Positions 43,259 through 53,007 of a DNA stretch of 64,000 nucleotides are shown piece after piece (the stretch's first letter is position 1; every line of letters begins with the position of its first letter). A model generated the notes under the pieces. That model was not told where the DNA came from and searched no databases. It worked only from the letters and a program-made list of their open reading frames with translations. The stretch spans positions 248,001-312,000 of the forward strand of contig NZ_FMWG01000003.1 in the NCBI RefSeq assembly GCF_900102795.1, given 5' to 3'. Position numbers and translations under genes: made by a program. Source of the stretch: Epibacterium ulvae. Lineage in GTDB: Bacteria; Pseudomonadota; Alphaproteobacteria; Rhodobacterales; Rhodobacteraceae.

Positions 43259-43606
43259 ATGGAGAACTCCCTGTTTTTCGCAAAAGGGGTTAGTTTCGAG
43301 GACATTGTTGAAACTCAGTTGATCGACGGACGAAACACCTTCGTAAAAACGATCACTAGATCGGGCCATTCAACCTATCGCATTGTGACAGTTGCAAACT
43401 GTATACCAGAGGCTTTTGAACGCTTCTGGCGGCCTTTACAGAACGCCGGCTGCCTGTTTGAGAGTGGCGATTTTGGCTTTGTTCTTTATTCGGTCGACGT
43501 ACCTGCAAACGCGGATATTAGTCTAGTATATGCTCTTCTTGAAGAAGGCGAGCGGAACGGGATTTGGGATTTTGAAGAGGCGCACTTTGGCCATTCAGTG
43601 ATATGA
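43259..43606 (+). CDS. DUF4265 family protein (in-frame portion)
   Basis: This 115-residue frame holds most of a DUF4265 domain: FFAKGVSFEDIVE, STYRIVTV, and the C-terminal ALLEEGERNGIWDFEEAHFGH. The function of the family is unknown. The expected N-terminal strand is encoded upstream in the same frame (back to 43176) but has no start codon there; the start lies in another frame because of a one-base shift. Translation may begin at the internal ATG at 43259, giving a shortened protein. It converges with recA. Confidence 0.75.
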   Translation: MENSLFFAKGVSFEDIVETQLIDGRNTFVKTITRSGHSTYRIVTVANCIPEAFERFWRPLQNAGCLFESGDFGFVLYSVDVPANADISLVYALLEEGERNGIWDFEEAHFGHSVI

Positions 43607-43637
43607 GAAGGGCGCAGCCGAAGCTGTGCCCTTCTCA
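43604..43637. terminator. Bidirectional hairpin between the DUF4265 gene and recA
   Basis: Fourteen-base arms TGAGAAGGGCGCAG/CTGTGCCCTTCTCA pair with one mismatch around a short loop. Neither side has a good T run, but its position between two converging stops fits a terminator. Confidence 0.6.
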
Positions 43638-43641
43638 TAAA

Positions 43642-44712
43642 TCACCCCTCAAGAATATCGTCATCCTCGGCGATCTCAGGCTTTTCAAACTCCAGCCCAT
43701 GTGAGGCGCGGATTTTGTCTTCGATCTCATAGGCTATGCTGGGGTTTTCCTTCAGGAAGGTCTTGGCGTTTTCACGCCCCTGCCCGATGCGTTCATCCCC
43801 ATATGAGAACCACGCCCCCGATTTATTCACAATCCCGGCGGTGACGCCCAAATCCAAGAGTTCACCCATTTTCGAGATGCCCTCGCCATACATGATATCG
43901 AATTCGACCTGTTTGAACGGGGGGGCGACCTTGTTCTTGACGATTTTCACGCGGGTGGCATTCCCTACGACCTCATCCCGGTCTTTCAATGCGCCGATAC
44001 GGCGGATATCCAACCTAACAGACGAATAGAATTTCAACGCATTCCCGCCGGTAGTCGTTTCGGGCGAGCCGAACATAACGCCGATCTTCATGCGGATCTG
44101 GTTGATGAAAATAACCATACATTTAGAGCGCGAGATGGAGCCTGTCAGCTTGCGCATAGCCTGGCTCATCAAACGGGCCTGAACGCCAACATTGCTGTCA
44201 CCCATATCGCCTTCGAGTTCAGATTTCGGCGTCAGCGCCGCAACCGAATCCACAATCACCATGTTCACCGCACCCGAGCGCACCAGCGTGTCGGTGATTT
44301 CCAGCGCTTGTTCGCCAGTGTCGGGCTGTGAAATCAACAGCTCATCGAGATCAACGCCCAGCTTGGCCGCATACTGTGGATCTAGCGCGTGCTCCGCATC
44401 AACAAAGGCACAAACACCGCCCTTTTTCTGCTGCTCTGCTATACAGTGCAGCGTCAATGTCGTCTTACCCGAGCTTTCGGGGCCGTAAATTTCAACGATA
44501 CGACCCATTGGCAAACCGCCAATGCCCAGTGCAATGTCCAACCCCAGAGAGCCGGTGGACGAGGCTTCGATCTCTTGCAACGGATTACCGTCGCCCAATT
44601 TCATGATTGAGCCCTTGCCAAATTGCCGCTCAATCTGTGCCAAAGCGCTATCGAGCGCTTTTTGCTTGCCGTCGTCGTTCTTGTTCTTTTTCATGGTCAA
44701 AAGATCCGCCAT
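43642..44712 (-). CDS. recA: Recombinase A
   Basis: RecA drives homologous recombination and triggers LexA self-cleavage in the SOS response. The 356-residue protein has Walker A (GPESSGKT, residues 77-84), [13 protein letters not shown], the L1/L2 DNA loops ([35 protein letters not shown]) and an acidic C terminus (EDDDILEG). The ATG at 44712 has GGGACAAGGGA upstream and gives the usual length. A perfect GTTC-N7-GTTC box lies 57 bases upstream. Confidence 0.98.
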   Translation of the reverse strand: MADLLTMKKNKNDDGKQKALDSALAQIERQFGKGSIMKLGDGNPLQEIEASSTGSLGLDIALGIGGLPMGRIVEIYGPESSGKTTLTLHCIAEQQKKGGVCAFVDAEHALDPQYAAKLGVDLDELLISQPDTGEQALEITDTLVRSGAVNMVIVDSVAALTPKSELEGDMGDSNVGVQARLMSQAMRKLTGSISRSKCMVIFINQIRMKIGVMFGSPETTTGGNALKFYSSVRLDIRRIGALKDRDEVVGNATRVKIVKNKVAPPFKQVEFDIMYGEGISKMGELLDLGVTAGIVNKSGAWFSYGDERIGQGRENAKTFLKENPSIAYEIEDKIRASHGLEFEKPEIAEDDDILEG

Positions 44713-44768
44713 AGTCCCTTGTCCCTTTCTATGTGTCATACCCGCGCGTCGGCGGCAATCACTGCTTT

Positions 44769-44783
44769 GTTCACCTCTTGTTC
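44769..44783. promoter_or_regulatory. LexA SOS box of recA
   Basis: GTTC-N7-GTTC is perfect. This direct repeat is the established LexA site of Rhodobacter and related alphaproteobacteria. It lies 57-71 bases before the recA start, in the gap to the divergent sulfotransferase gene. A second, one-mismatch copy (GTTC-N7-GGTC, minus strand) is at 44791-44805. Confidence 0.85.
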
Positions 44784-44905
44784 CAATATGGACCAAAAAG
44801 AGAACATTGCAAGGCAAAACTTCTACTACCCAGAACATTCTGTGACTGTTAATAAGTGATTTACATCAACCTTTGGTTTGCATTATTTACCGGGCGCTTA
44901 ACGAA

Positions 44906-45499
44906 ATGCTTGTATTTTTAAAGGAAAACTTGGTTCTTTTATCTGTGCCCAAAACGGGGACCACAGCGCTGCACGAGGCTTTAAAGGACCGCGCTGATAT
45001 CGTGATTTCCAATCCACCCGAGCTCAAACATTCTCCGGTTTATCGCTATAACCGCTGGTTCAGACCGATGTTCTCGAAAGTCTGCGACAAAGAACCTGAA
45101 CTTTGCGCGGTTGTTCGAGAGCCTATCAGTTGGCTGGGCAGCTGGTATCGGTACCGACAACGCCCTCTGATTGATGGACAGCCGACCTCAACCAAGGGAG
45201 TAAGTTTCGATGACTTTGTGCACAGCTATTGCCGCGGAAAACAATCACCTTACGCAAATGTCGGCAGTCAGGCCAAATTTCTGGAAGCACAACCAAATGG
45301 ATGTGCGGTTCAGCATTTGTTTCGCTACGAAAACATAGACGCCTATCATCAATTTCTACAGGCGCGTCTTGCGACGACACTAGACACGAAAAAAACGAAT
45401 GTCAGCCCAAGTGGTGACCTGAGCCTGAGTATGAAGACCGAAGCCCTGTTTCGTCGAAAAAAACCAGAAGAATTTGAACTTTATAATAGCGTGACCTAA
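44906..45499 (+). CDS. Sulfotransferase-family protein
   Basis: This 197-residue protein has the two PAPS-binding elements of sulfotransferases: a 5' phosphosulfate loop near the N terminus (SVPKTGTTALHEAL) and a 3' phosphate site (VVREPISWLGSWY). It is shorter than most (250-300 residues) and lacks a signal peptide. The substrate is unknown. The ATG at 44906 has no clear ribosome binding site. It is divergent from recA, and its stop overlaps the cckA stop by three bases, tail to tail. Confidence 0.8.
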   Translation: MLVFLKENLVLLSVPKTGTTALHEALKDRADIVISNPPELKHSPVYRYNRWFRPMFSKVCDKEPELCAVVREPISWLGSWYRYRQRPLIDGQPTSTKGVSFDDFVHSYCRGKQSPYANVGSQAKFLEAQPNGCAVQHLFRYENIDAYHQFLQARLATTLDTKKTNVSPSGDLSLSMKTEALFRRKKPEEFELYNSVT

Positions 45500-47823
45500 G
45501 CTGCCTCGGTCACCCCTTGCAACTGTTCATGCACCGTTTCCGTCAATTGGTTCAAAGAGAATGGTTTTGGAAGGAAGACAGAATTTGGCACTTCAGGTTC
45601 GTCTTCATCAAATGCGCCTTCCGAATATCCTGACATAAAGACCACGCGCGTCTCTGGGCGCACTTTTAAGGCCTCACGGACCCAACTGGGGCCATCCATA
45701 CCTGGCATGACCACATCGGTCACAAAAACATCAACATGCAGTGATGGATCTTCAAGTTGGCTAAGCGCATCTTCGGCGTTTTCTGCCTCTAGCACGGTAT
45801 ATCCACGCATCCTTAAAGCACGTGACGCAAAAGCACGAACGGGTGCTTCGTCTTCAACCAGCAAGACTACGCCCTCTCCATGATTTGGAGCAGTGTCTGC
45901 CGCTTTCTCAACTTTTTCGACATTGACCTCGGGCTGTGCCTTATAGACCGGGAAGTAGAGTATGAACTGCGTGCCCTGTCCTTTGACAGAATCGACAAAG
46001 ATAAAACCACCTGTCTGCTTGATAATTCCATAGGCCGTAGACAGGCCAAGACCAGTCCCTTCACCCGTGCGCTTTGTCGTGTAAAACGGCTCAAACACCT
46101 TTTCAACGCGATCGGGATCAATCCCGATCCCTTCATCTGAAACGCGAACCGTCACCCAGTCTCCCTCGGGCACAACTGCGCGGTTTCGCTGCAAAGCCTT
46201 GTGCAGGTGTACGACTTCGGTTTCCACGCGAATCTCACCGCCCTGTGGCATTGCATCACGGGCATTCACGACAAGATTCATCAAGACCTGTTCCAATTGT
46301 CGTTTGTCCGCGCGAATATTTTTCATGACTGGATCATGGCTCAGTGTGAGAGTTACTTTCTCACCGACCAGCCGGTTCAACAGGTGCGTTAGATCAGAAA
46401 GAGTATCACGTACGTCAATTACCTCAGGCTGAAGCGTTTGTTTCCGCGAGAAAGCCAGCAGCTGGCTCACAAGAGATGCAGCGCGATTCGCGTTTTCATG
46501 GATCTGAATCAGATCTCCATAATCCTGATCCCCCTGATCATGCCGCAACAAAAGCAAATCACAGTGGCCAGATATTGCTGTCAGGAGATTATTGAAATCA
46601 TGAGCAACCCCCCCCGCCAGCTGTCCAATCGCCTGCATTTTTTGGCTTTGTACAAACTGCGCTTCCAGAGTTTTCAACTCGGTCGCGTCATTAAGCACGG
46701 CAATCAGCATCGGCTCTCCGTCTTCGAGTACCCGTGAGAGAGTAACCTGGACAAAAACCTCTTTATCTCGGCGCGCTATGCGTAGAAATTCTGATTTGTG
46801 CGGCGCAACACCTTTGGCAGTGTCATCCAGCCAATCTGCCATTGGCCGACCAAGCCCCTCCATCAACTGACCCAGCTTGATACCATCGCAGTTTGCGACA
46901 CCTAACAGGCTCAAAGCCAAACGATTAGCAGATAAAACATCCCCATTTGGAGCAACTTTGACAAATGGCACTGGTAGTTTTTCAAAACTGGTTTGCCCAT
47001 TTGAAAGCTCGGAATCGTTGATTTTTGAAACGTGATAATCAACGCGCCCGTTTTCCCTACTCTGCACCGTTACTGCAACTTGGACAGGTCCCGTTTTTGT
47101 AAGGATCGTATGGATTTGCCCGCTTTCGGTCGGGAGATTCTCAAACAAATGATCCGCAGATCGGGTGCGTTCTCCAATCAGGGTACGTGCGGCTTCGTTC
47201 ATAAACCGCACCGCGCCTGTGCGTCCAACAGTGATCATCGCAACAGCAGATGTATCCTGTCGCCGGTTAGATGAGGGAACAGTATTGTTCAAATCTTCGA
47301 CACGCCACAGAAAGCTGCCACTGGCCATCTGATGCACAGCGACACGAATCTGCCCTCGGCGGGTCGTGATATCTTCGCGGGCGGTTCCTTCTGCACTTGC
47401 ACGGCTTTTTAGGCGAAACAAAACAGCTGGAGGATTGGCCAATACGGACCGCAAAGCCCCTGCTAAAGTTTCGCGCTCGGCGCTTGGAAACCGTTGTACA
47501 GCGGCGTTGTTACATGCATGAATGACGCCATCTTCGTCTGTGACAAAGCTTGGCGTTGCATCTTTCTCGATAAATCCGGTCAACAAATCTGTCGCCATGT
47601 CACGCGTGCGCCGCCGTAACCGGCTTTGTGCAAGCATGAAGCCAGACACAAGCGTAAGCGTAAGCCCAACCGCAGTCATCCCCCGCCCAAGCCAGTCCGC
47701 CAATGGAACCACCAGAGGTGTCCCAAGCATCAACGCTGAAACTGCCACTGTCGCCATAAGACGAGAGGTTTCAGGAGAAAAAATGCGCAGCTCGGGTACG
47801 TTGGTAATCTGGCGACCGATCAT
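45496..47823 (-). CDS. cckA: Hybrid histidine kinase CckA
   Basis: CckA autophosphorylates and passes phosphate via ChpT to CtrA. The 775-residue protein has two N-terminal membrane segments (about residues 22-42 and 47-66), PAS domains (about 85-180, 190-270, 280-390), the H box with His408 (GGVAHDFNN), an ATPase domain (N box NLVVNARDAM, G box GTGLGLSTAYG) and a C-terminal receiver with Asp703 in VTDVVMPGMDG. This layout matches CckA of other alphaproteobacteria. A perfect CtrA box precedes it, so CtrA may control its own kinase. Confidence 0.93.
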   Translation of the reverse strand: MIGRQITNVPELRIFSPETSRLMATVAVSALMLGTPLVVPLADWLGRGMTAVGLTLTLVSGFMLAQSRLRRRTRDMATDLLTGFIEKDATPSFVTDEDGVIHACNNAAVQRFPSAERETLAGALRSVLANPPAVLFRLKSRASAEGTAREDITTRRGQIRVAVHQMASGSFLWRVEDLNNTVPSSNRRQDTSAVAMITVGRTGAVRFMNEAARTLIGERTRSADHLFENLPTESGQIHTILTKTGPVQVAVTVQSRENGRVDYHVSKINDSELSNGQTSFEKLPVPFVKVAPNGDVLSANRLALSLLGVANCDGIKLGQLMEGLGRPMADWLDDTAKGVAPHKSEFLRIARRDKEVFVQVTLSRVLEDGEPMLIAVLNDATELKTLEAQFVQSQKMQAIGQLAGGVAHDFNNLLTAISGHCDLLLLRHDQGDQDYGDLIQIHENANRAASLVSQLLAFSRKQTLQPEVIDVRDTLSDLTHLLNRLVGEKVTLTLSHDPVMKNIRADKRQLEQVLMNLVVNARDAMPQGGEIRVETEVVHLHKALQRNRAVVPEGDWVTVRVSDEGIGIDPDRVEKVFEPFYTTKRTGEGTGLGLSTAYGIIKQTGGFIFVDSVKGQGTQFILYFPVYKAQPEVNVEKVEKAADTAPNHGEGVVLLVEDEAPVRAFASRALRMRGYTVLEAENAEDALSQLEDPSLHVDVFVTDVVMPGMDGPSWVREALKVRPETRVVFMSGYSEGAFDEDEPEVPNSVFLPKPFSLNQLTETVHEQLQGVTEAA

Positions 47824-47873
47824 TGCGGCTCCATGCGTTGGCTTAAAGGTACTTCATAAGTCAATAATCAAAG

Positions 47874-47888
47874 TTAAGGACGCGTTAA
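47874..47888 (-). promoter_or_regulatory. Predicted CtrA box upstream of cckA
   Basis: On the minus strand the site reads TTAA-N7-TTAAC, a perfect match, 50 bases before the cckA start. The trailing C lies on the gene side, as in characterised CtrA promoters. Confidence 0.65.
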
Positions 47889-47921
47889 TTTAAACAAAAA
47901 ACCAGTCAAAAGTTAATAAGA

Positions 47922-49091
47922 TTAAGAGTGCCGTTTGAGAAGCGCGACAAAAAAGCCATCTGCCCCATCCTGAACCAACCAACGTTTAGAGAGGGTTTTC
48001 TGCCATTCAGGGTTGGACTGCAGAAATCGCGTCACTTGGTTTTCATTTTCAACATCAAGCATTGAGCAGGTCGCATAGGCCAAAACGCCATCTACGGCGA
48101 CCAATTGCGCTGTCTGTTGCAAAACCTCTGCTTGTGTTTCTACAACTGCGGCAAGCCGCTCGGCTGTGAGACGCCATTTGCCCTCTGGCGCACGACGCCA
48201 GCTACCAGACCCAGAACAAGGCGCATCGCAAAACACGATATCAAAAGGAGCTTGTGCTGACAGTTCTGCAGTTCTGAGCAGTTCAATCTGGACACCAGCC
48301 CGTTCCGCCCTGGGCGACAGATCTTTCATCCTGTTCCAGTCGATGTCATGAGCATAAACTTGGCAATCAGCATGTGCGGCAATCGCAAGTGATTTGCCAC
48401 CACCCCCTGCACAATAGTCCAAAACGCGTAGGCCAGCGCGCAACGGCAAAGCTTCGACAACCGCCTGACTTGCCGCGTCCTGCAATTCTACAACACCGCT
48501 TGTATAGGCCTTGGAGTTCCTGATTTTTCGCGCACCCTCACTGACGTTCAACGCCGCAGGTGCAATCGAGAGGCGTTCAGTTACGATCCCCTCCTCTGCA
48601 AGCTGTGATTGGGCATCTGCAACATCGGAAGCACGTAGGTTAACCCGTAGGTGCACCGGCGCGCGATGACGCAATGCTTGCGCTGCAGCCGTTGCATCCG
48701 CACCAAGACTGTCAGAAAACATCGGCCAAATCCAATCCGGCAGATCATTTTCCTCTGCCGCGGTCATGCGCGGGGTTCGCGCTACACTTTCGTCCCCCGT
48801 CAATCTGCTGGGGCCATACCCATCACCGGTAAACATCAAGGCAGGATCAGCGCCTGCCTCGCGCACGGCACCAAGCATCAAGCCCCGGCCAGTTTCCGCG
48901 CCGCCCAGCGCAGCATGAGAACGCCAACACCGCAGAGCCGTGAAAACATGATCACGCACAGCTGCGCGATCCTTGGATCCTGCAAAGCGGCTGGCGCGTG
49001 CCCAGGAAGTCAACGCCTGTTCAGCAGCCGCGCCAGCAATGACACGATCAAGGATTTCAATGGCAGCCTGCAATCGCGCAGCTGGGGTCAT
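47922..49091 (-). CDS. rsmB: 16S rRNA m5C methyltransferase, RsmB/NOP2 family
   Basis: The protein methylates cytosine in rRNA using SAM. The 389-residue protein has an N-terminal NusB-like helical part and a C-terminal Rossmann methyltransferase: LDYCAGGGGKSLA, the motif IV DAPCSGSGSWRR and the motif VI catalytic cysteine in YATCSMLDVENE. The length fits RsmB, but the exact cytosine modified is not certain. The ATG at 49091 removes a spurious 15-residue extension. It lies 93 bases after guaB, beyond a hairpin. Confidence 0.85.
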   Translation of the reverse strand: MTPAARLQAAIEILDRVIAGAAAEQALTSWARASRFAGSKDRAAVRDHVFTALRCWRSHAALGGAETGRGLMLGAVREAGADPALMFTGDGYGPSRLTGDESVARTPRMTAAEENDLPDWIWPMFSDSLGADATAAAQALRHRAPVHLRVNLRASDVADAQSQLAEEGIVTERLSIAPAALNVSEGARKIRNSKAYTSGVVELQDAASQAVVEALPLRAGLRVLDYCAGGGGKSLAIAAHADCQVYAHDIDWNRMKDLSPRAERAGVQIELLRTAELSAQAPFDIVFCDAPCSGSGSWRRAPEGKWRLTAERLAAVVETQAEVLQQTAQLVAVDGVLAYATCSMLDVENENQVTRFLQSNPEWQKTLSKRWLVQDGADGFFVALLKRHS

Positions 49092-49121
49092 GTGCTTGTT
49101 CCATTCGGCAAAAGAGATGTA

Positions 49122-49145
49122 AACAAGCCCGCCCATTGGGCGGGC
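49122..49145 (-). terminator. Terminator between guaB and rsmB
   Basis: Perfect eight-base arms GCCCGCCC/GGGCGGGC around a three-base loop. Read leftward TTGTTT follows. Confidence 0.75.
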
Positions 49146-49184
49146 CTTTCATTTACTGCGTTGCTGCAGCACTGATTTTGTAGG

Positions 49185-50669
<1,485 letters not shown>

Positions 50670-50887
50670 CTATGGCATAGAAACGCATAAGGGGAAAGGC
50701 TGGAATATCAGAAAGGTGAAAATCTTTATGAGAGGATATGGATTTCACGGGCTAACCCAATGGATCACTGGAAAAATAGCCGCGGTTAGATGCCGAAAAG
50801 GCGTTTCTATACCTTTTAGCACGGATAAAAACGCCATAGTTTGCGACAAATCACAGATCATCTGCAAACAGACGTTAGGACGCCTGC

Positions 50888-52933
50888 ATGACCACCGATC
50901 CGCTCGTAGTCTTTACCCCTTCAGGCAAACGGGGAACTTTCCCAATTGGCACTCCGATCCTGACGGCCGCACGGCAATTGGGGGTTGATCTGGATTCTGT
51001 GTGCGGCGGTCGAGGCATTTGCTCCAAGTGCCAAATCACCCCCTCGTATGGTGAATTCTCCAAACTCGGTGTATCGGTCGAGCAAGATGCATTAAGCGAA
51101 TGGAACGCTGTTGAGCAACGCTACAAAGACAAACGCGGTTTGATTGATGGCCGCCGTCTTGGCTGTCAGGCCACTGTTCAAGGCGATGTAGTTATTGATG
51201 TCCCCCCCGAAAGCCAAGTGCACAAACAGGTGGTGCGTAAACGGGCTGAGGCGCGCGATATCAAGATGACCCCATCAACGCGTTTGTTCTATGTTGAGGT
51301 CGCAGAACCAGACATGCACGAACCTTCAGGCGATATGGAGCGCCTGATTGAGGCTCTTGAACAGCAGTGGACTATTACCGGAGTGCAAACAGATCTGCAC
51401 ATCCTGCAGCAAATGCAACCAATCCTGCGAAAAGGGAACTGGAAAGTCACTGTCGCTGTACATCTTGGCGACGCAGCCCATGCCCCAAAGATTATGCATA
51501 TCTGGCCCGGCTACTATGATGGAACCGTATATGGGCTGGCGGTTGATCTTGGTTCTACCACTATCGCCGCGCATCTTTGCGACCTAAAAACAGGTGAGGT
51601 CGTCGCCTCATCCGGGATCATGAATCCTCAGATCCGTTTTGGCGAAGACCTGATGAGCCGTGTCTCCTATGCGATGATGAACAGTGGTGGCGATCAGGAA
51701 ATGACGCAGGCTGTGCGCGAGGGGATGAATGCCCTTTTCACCCAAATCGCCACGGAAGCTGAGATAGACAAAGCCCTGATTGTAGATGCTGTCTTTGTCT
51801 GCAATCCCGTCATGCATCATCTGTTTTTAGGAATTGATCCATTTGAGTTGGGACAGGCCCCTTTTGCACTTGCTACGTCCAATGCACTGTCTTTGCGCGC
51901 AGCGGAGTTGGACCTGAACATCCACCCGGCCGCACGTGTTTATCTGCTGCCTTGTATCGCCGGTCATGTCGGCGCAGATGCCGCAGCTGTTGCCCTTTCT
52001 GAAGCGCCAGACAAATCCGAGGATCTTGTTCTGGTGGTAGATGTCGGAACCAACGCTGAAATCTTGTTGGGTAATAAAGAGAAAGTCCTTGCCTGCTCTT
52101 CCCCCACCGGGCCCGCGTTTGAAGGCGCACAGATCACAAACGGGCAGCGCGCGGCTCCCGGCGCCATCGAACGCGTTGAAATAAATCCCGACACCAAAGA
52201 TCCCCGTTTCCGGGTCATTGGATCTGATCTGTGGTCAGATGAAGAGGGATTTGATCTGGCCATCGCAACGTCGGGTATCACTGGTATCTGTGGATCAGGT
52301 ATCATCGAAGCCATCGCAGAAATGCGTATGGCCGGTATTTTGGACGCTTCTGGGCTCATCGGATCAGCCGAGCAAGTTGGAAGCACGCGCTGCATCGCAG
52401 ATGGACGCACAAATTCGTATTTGTTGTGGGACGGCACCGCTGAGGGCGGACCCAAAATCACTGTAACCAATCCCGATATCCGTGCCATCCAAATGGCCAA
52501 AGCAGCCCTGTATTCCGGGGCCCGTCTTTTGATGGACAAATTTGGCGTTGATCAGGTTGACCGTGTTGTCCTTGCAGGCGCTTTTGGTGCACATATTTCG
52601 GCCAAACATGCGATGGTTTTAGGCATGATCCCCGACTGCAAGCTGGAGCATGTTACCTCAGCAGGCAATGCTGCGGGCACTGGCGCACGTATCGCACTTT
52701 TAAATACAGATGCACGCAGAGAAATCGAAAACACGGTGCGCCGCATCGAGAAAATCGAGACCGCCGTAGAACCGCGCTTTCAAGAACATTTTGTCAATGC
52801 CTCTGCGATCCCTAATGCGGTAGACCCTTTCCCAATCTTAGCTGAAACAGTGACCCTGCCTTCTGCAAATTTCAACGCCGGGGCTGCCAGCTCAAACGCG
52901 TCAGGCTCACGGCGTCGCAGACGCCGCAGCTGA
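50888..52933 (+). CDS. RACo/RamA-like corrinoid activation protein (ferredoxin + ASKHA ATPase)
   Basis: This 681-residue protein has an N-terminal plant-type [2Fe-2S] domain with cysteines 39, 45, 48 and 93, and a C-terminal DUF4445 ASKHA ATPase domain (starting near YGLAVDLGSTTIAAH). Characterised relatives use ATP to reduce inactive cob(II)alamin on corrinoid proteins. In several roseobacters such a protein supports B12-dependent methionine synthase that lacks a reactivation domain (recalled, not verified here). It could serve a methyltransferase elsewhere in the genome. None is adjacent. A basic tail (SRRRRRRS) ends the protein. Confidence 0.85.
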   Translation: MTTDPLVVFTPSGKRGTFPIGTPILTAARQLGVDLDSVCGGRGICSKCQITPSYGEFSKLGVSVEQDALSEWNAVEQRYKDKRGLIDGRRLGCQATVQGDVVIDVPPESQVHKQVVRKRAEARDIKMTPSTRLFYVEVAEPDMHEPSGDMERLIEALEQQWTITGVQTDLHILQQMQPILRKGNWKVTVAVHLGDAAHAPKIMHIWPGYYDGTVYGLAVDLGSTTIAAHLCDLKTGEVVASSGIMNPQIRFGEDLMSRVSYAMMNSGGDQEMTQAVREGMNALFTQIATEAEIDKALIVDAVFVCNPVMHHLFLGIDPFELGQAPFALATSNALSLRAAELDLNIHPAARVYLLPCIAGHVGADAAAVALSEAPDKSEDLVLVVDVGTNAEILLGNKEKVLACSSPTGPAFEGAQITNGQRAAPGAIERVEINPDTKDPRFRVIGSDLWSDEEGFDLAIATSGITGICGSGIIEAIAEMRMAGILDASGLIGSAEQVGSTRCIADGRTNSYLLWDGTAEGGPKITVTNPDIRAIQMAKAALYSGARLLMDKFGVDQVDRVVLAGAFGAHISAKHAMVLGMIPDCKLEHVTSAGNAAGTGARIALLNTDARREIENTVRRIEKIETAVEPRFQEHFVNASAIPNAVDPFPILAETVTLPSANFNAGAASSNASGSRRRRRRS

Positions 52934-53007
52934 ACACTTGCCACATTATCACTCCCTGCTTAACCTCTTCTCATTTGAGTCATTTGGTTAAAGCAGGGAT
53001 TGGGTAT

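Noticed and set aside
44849-44864. TTAA-N7-TTTAC before the sulfotransferase-like gene
   Set aside because: One mismatch in an AT-rich stretch; too weak to call without other support.
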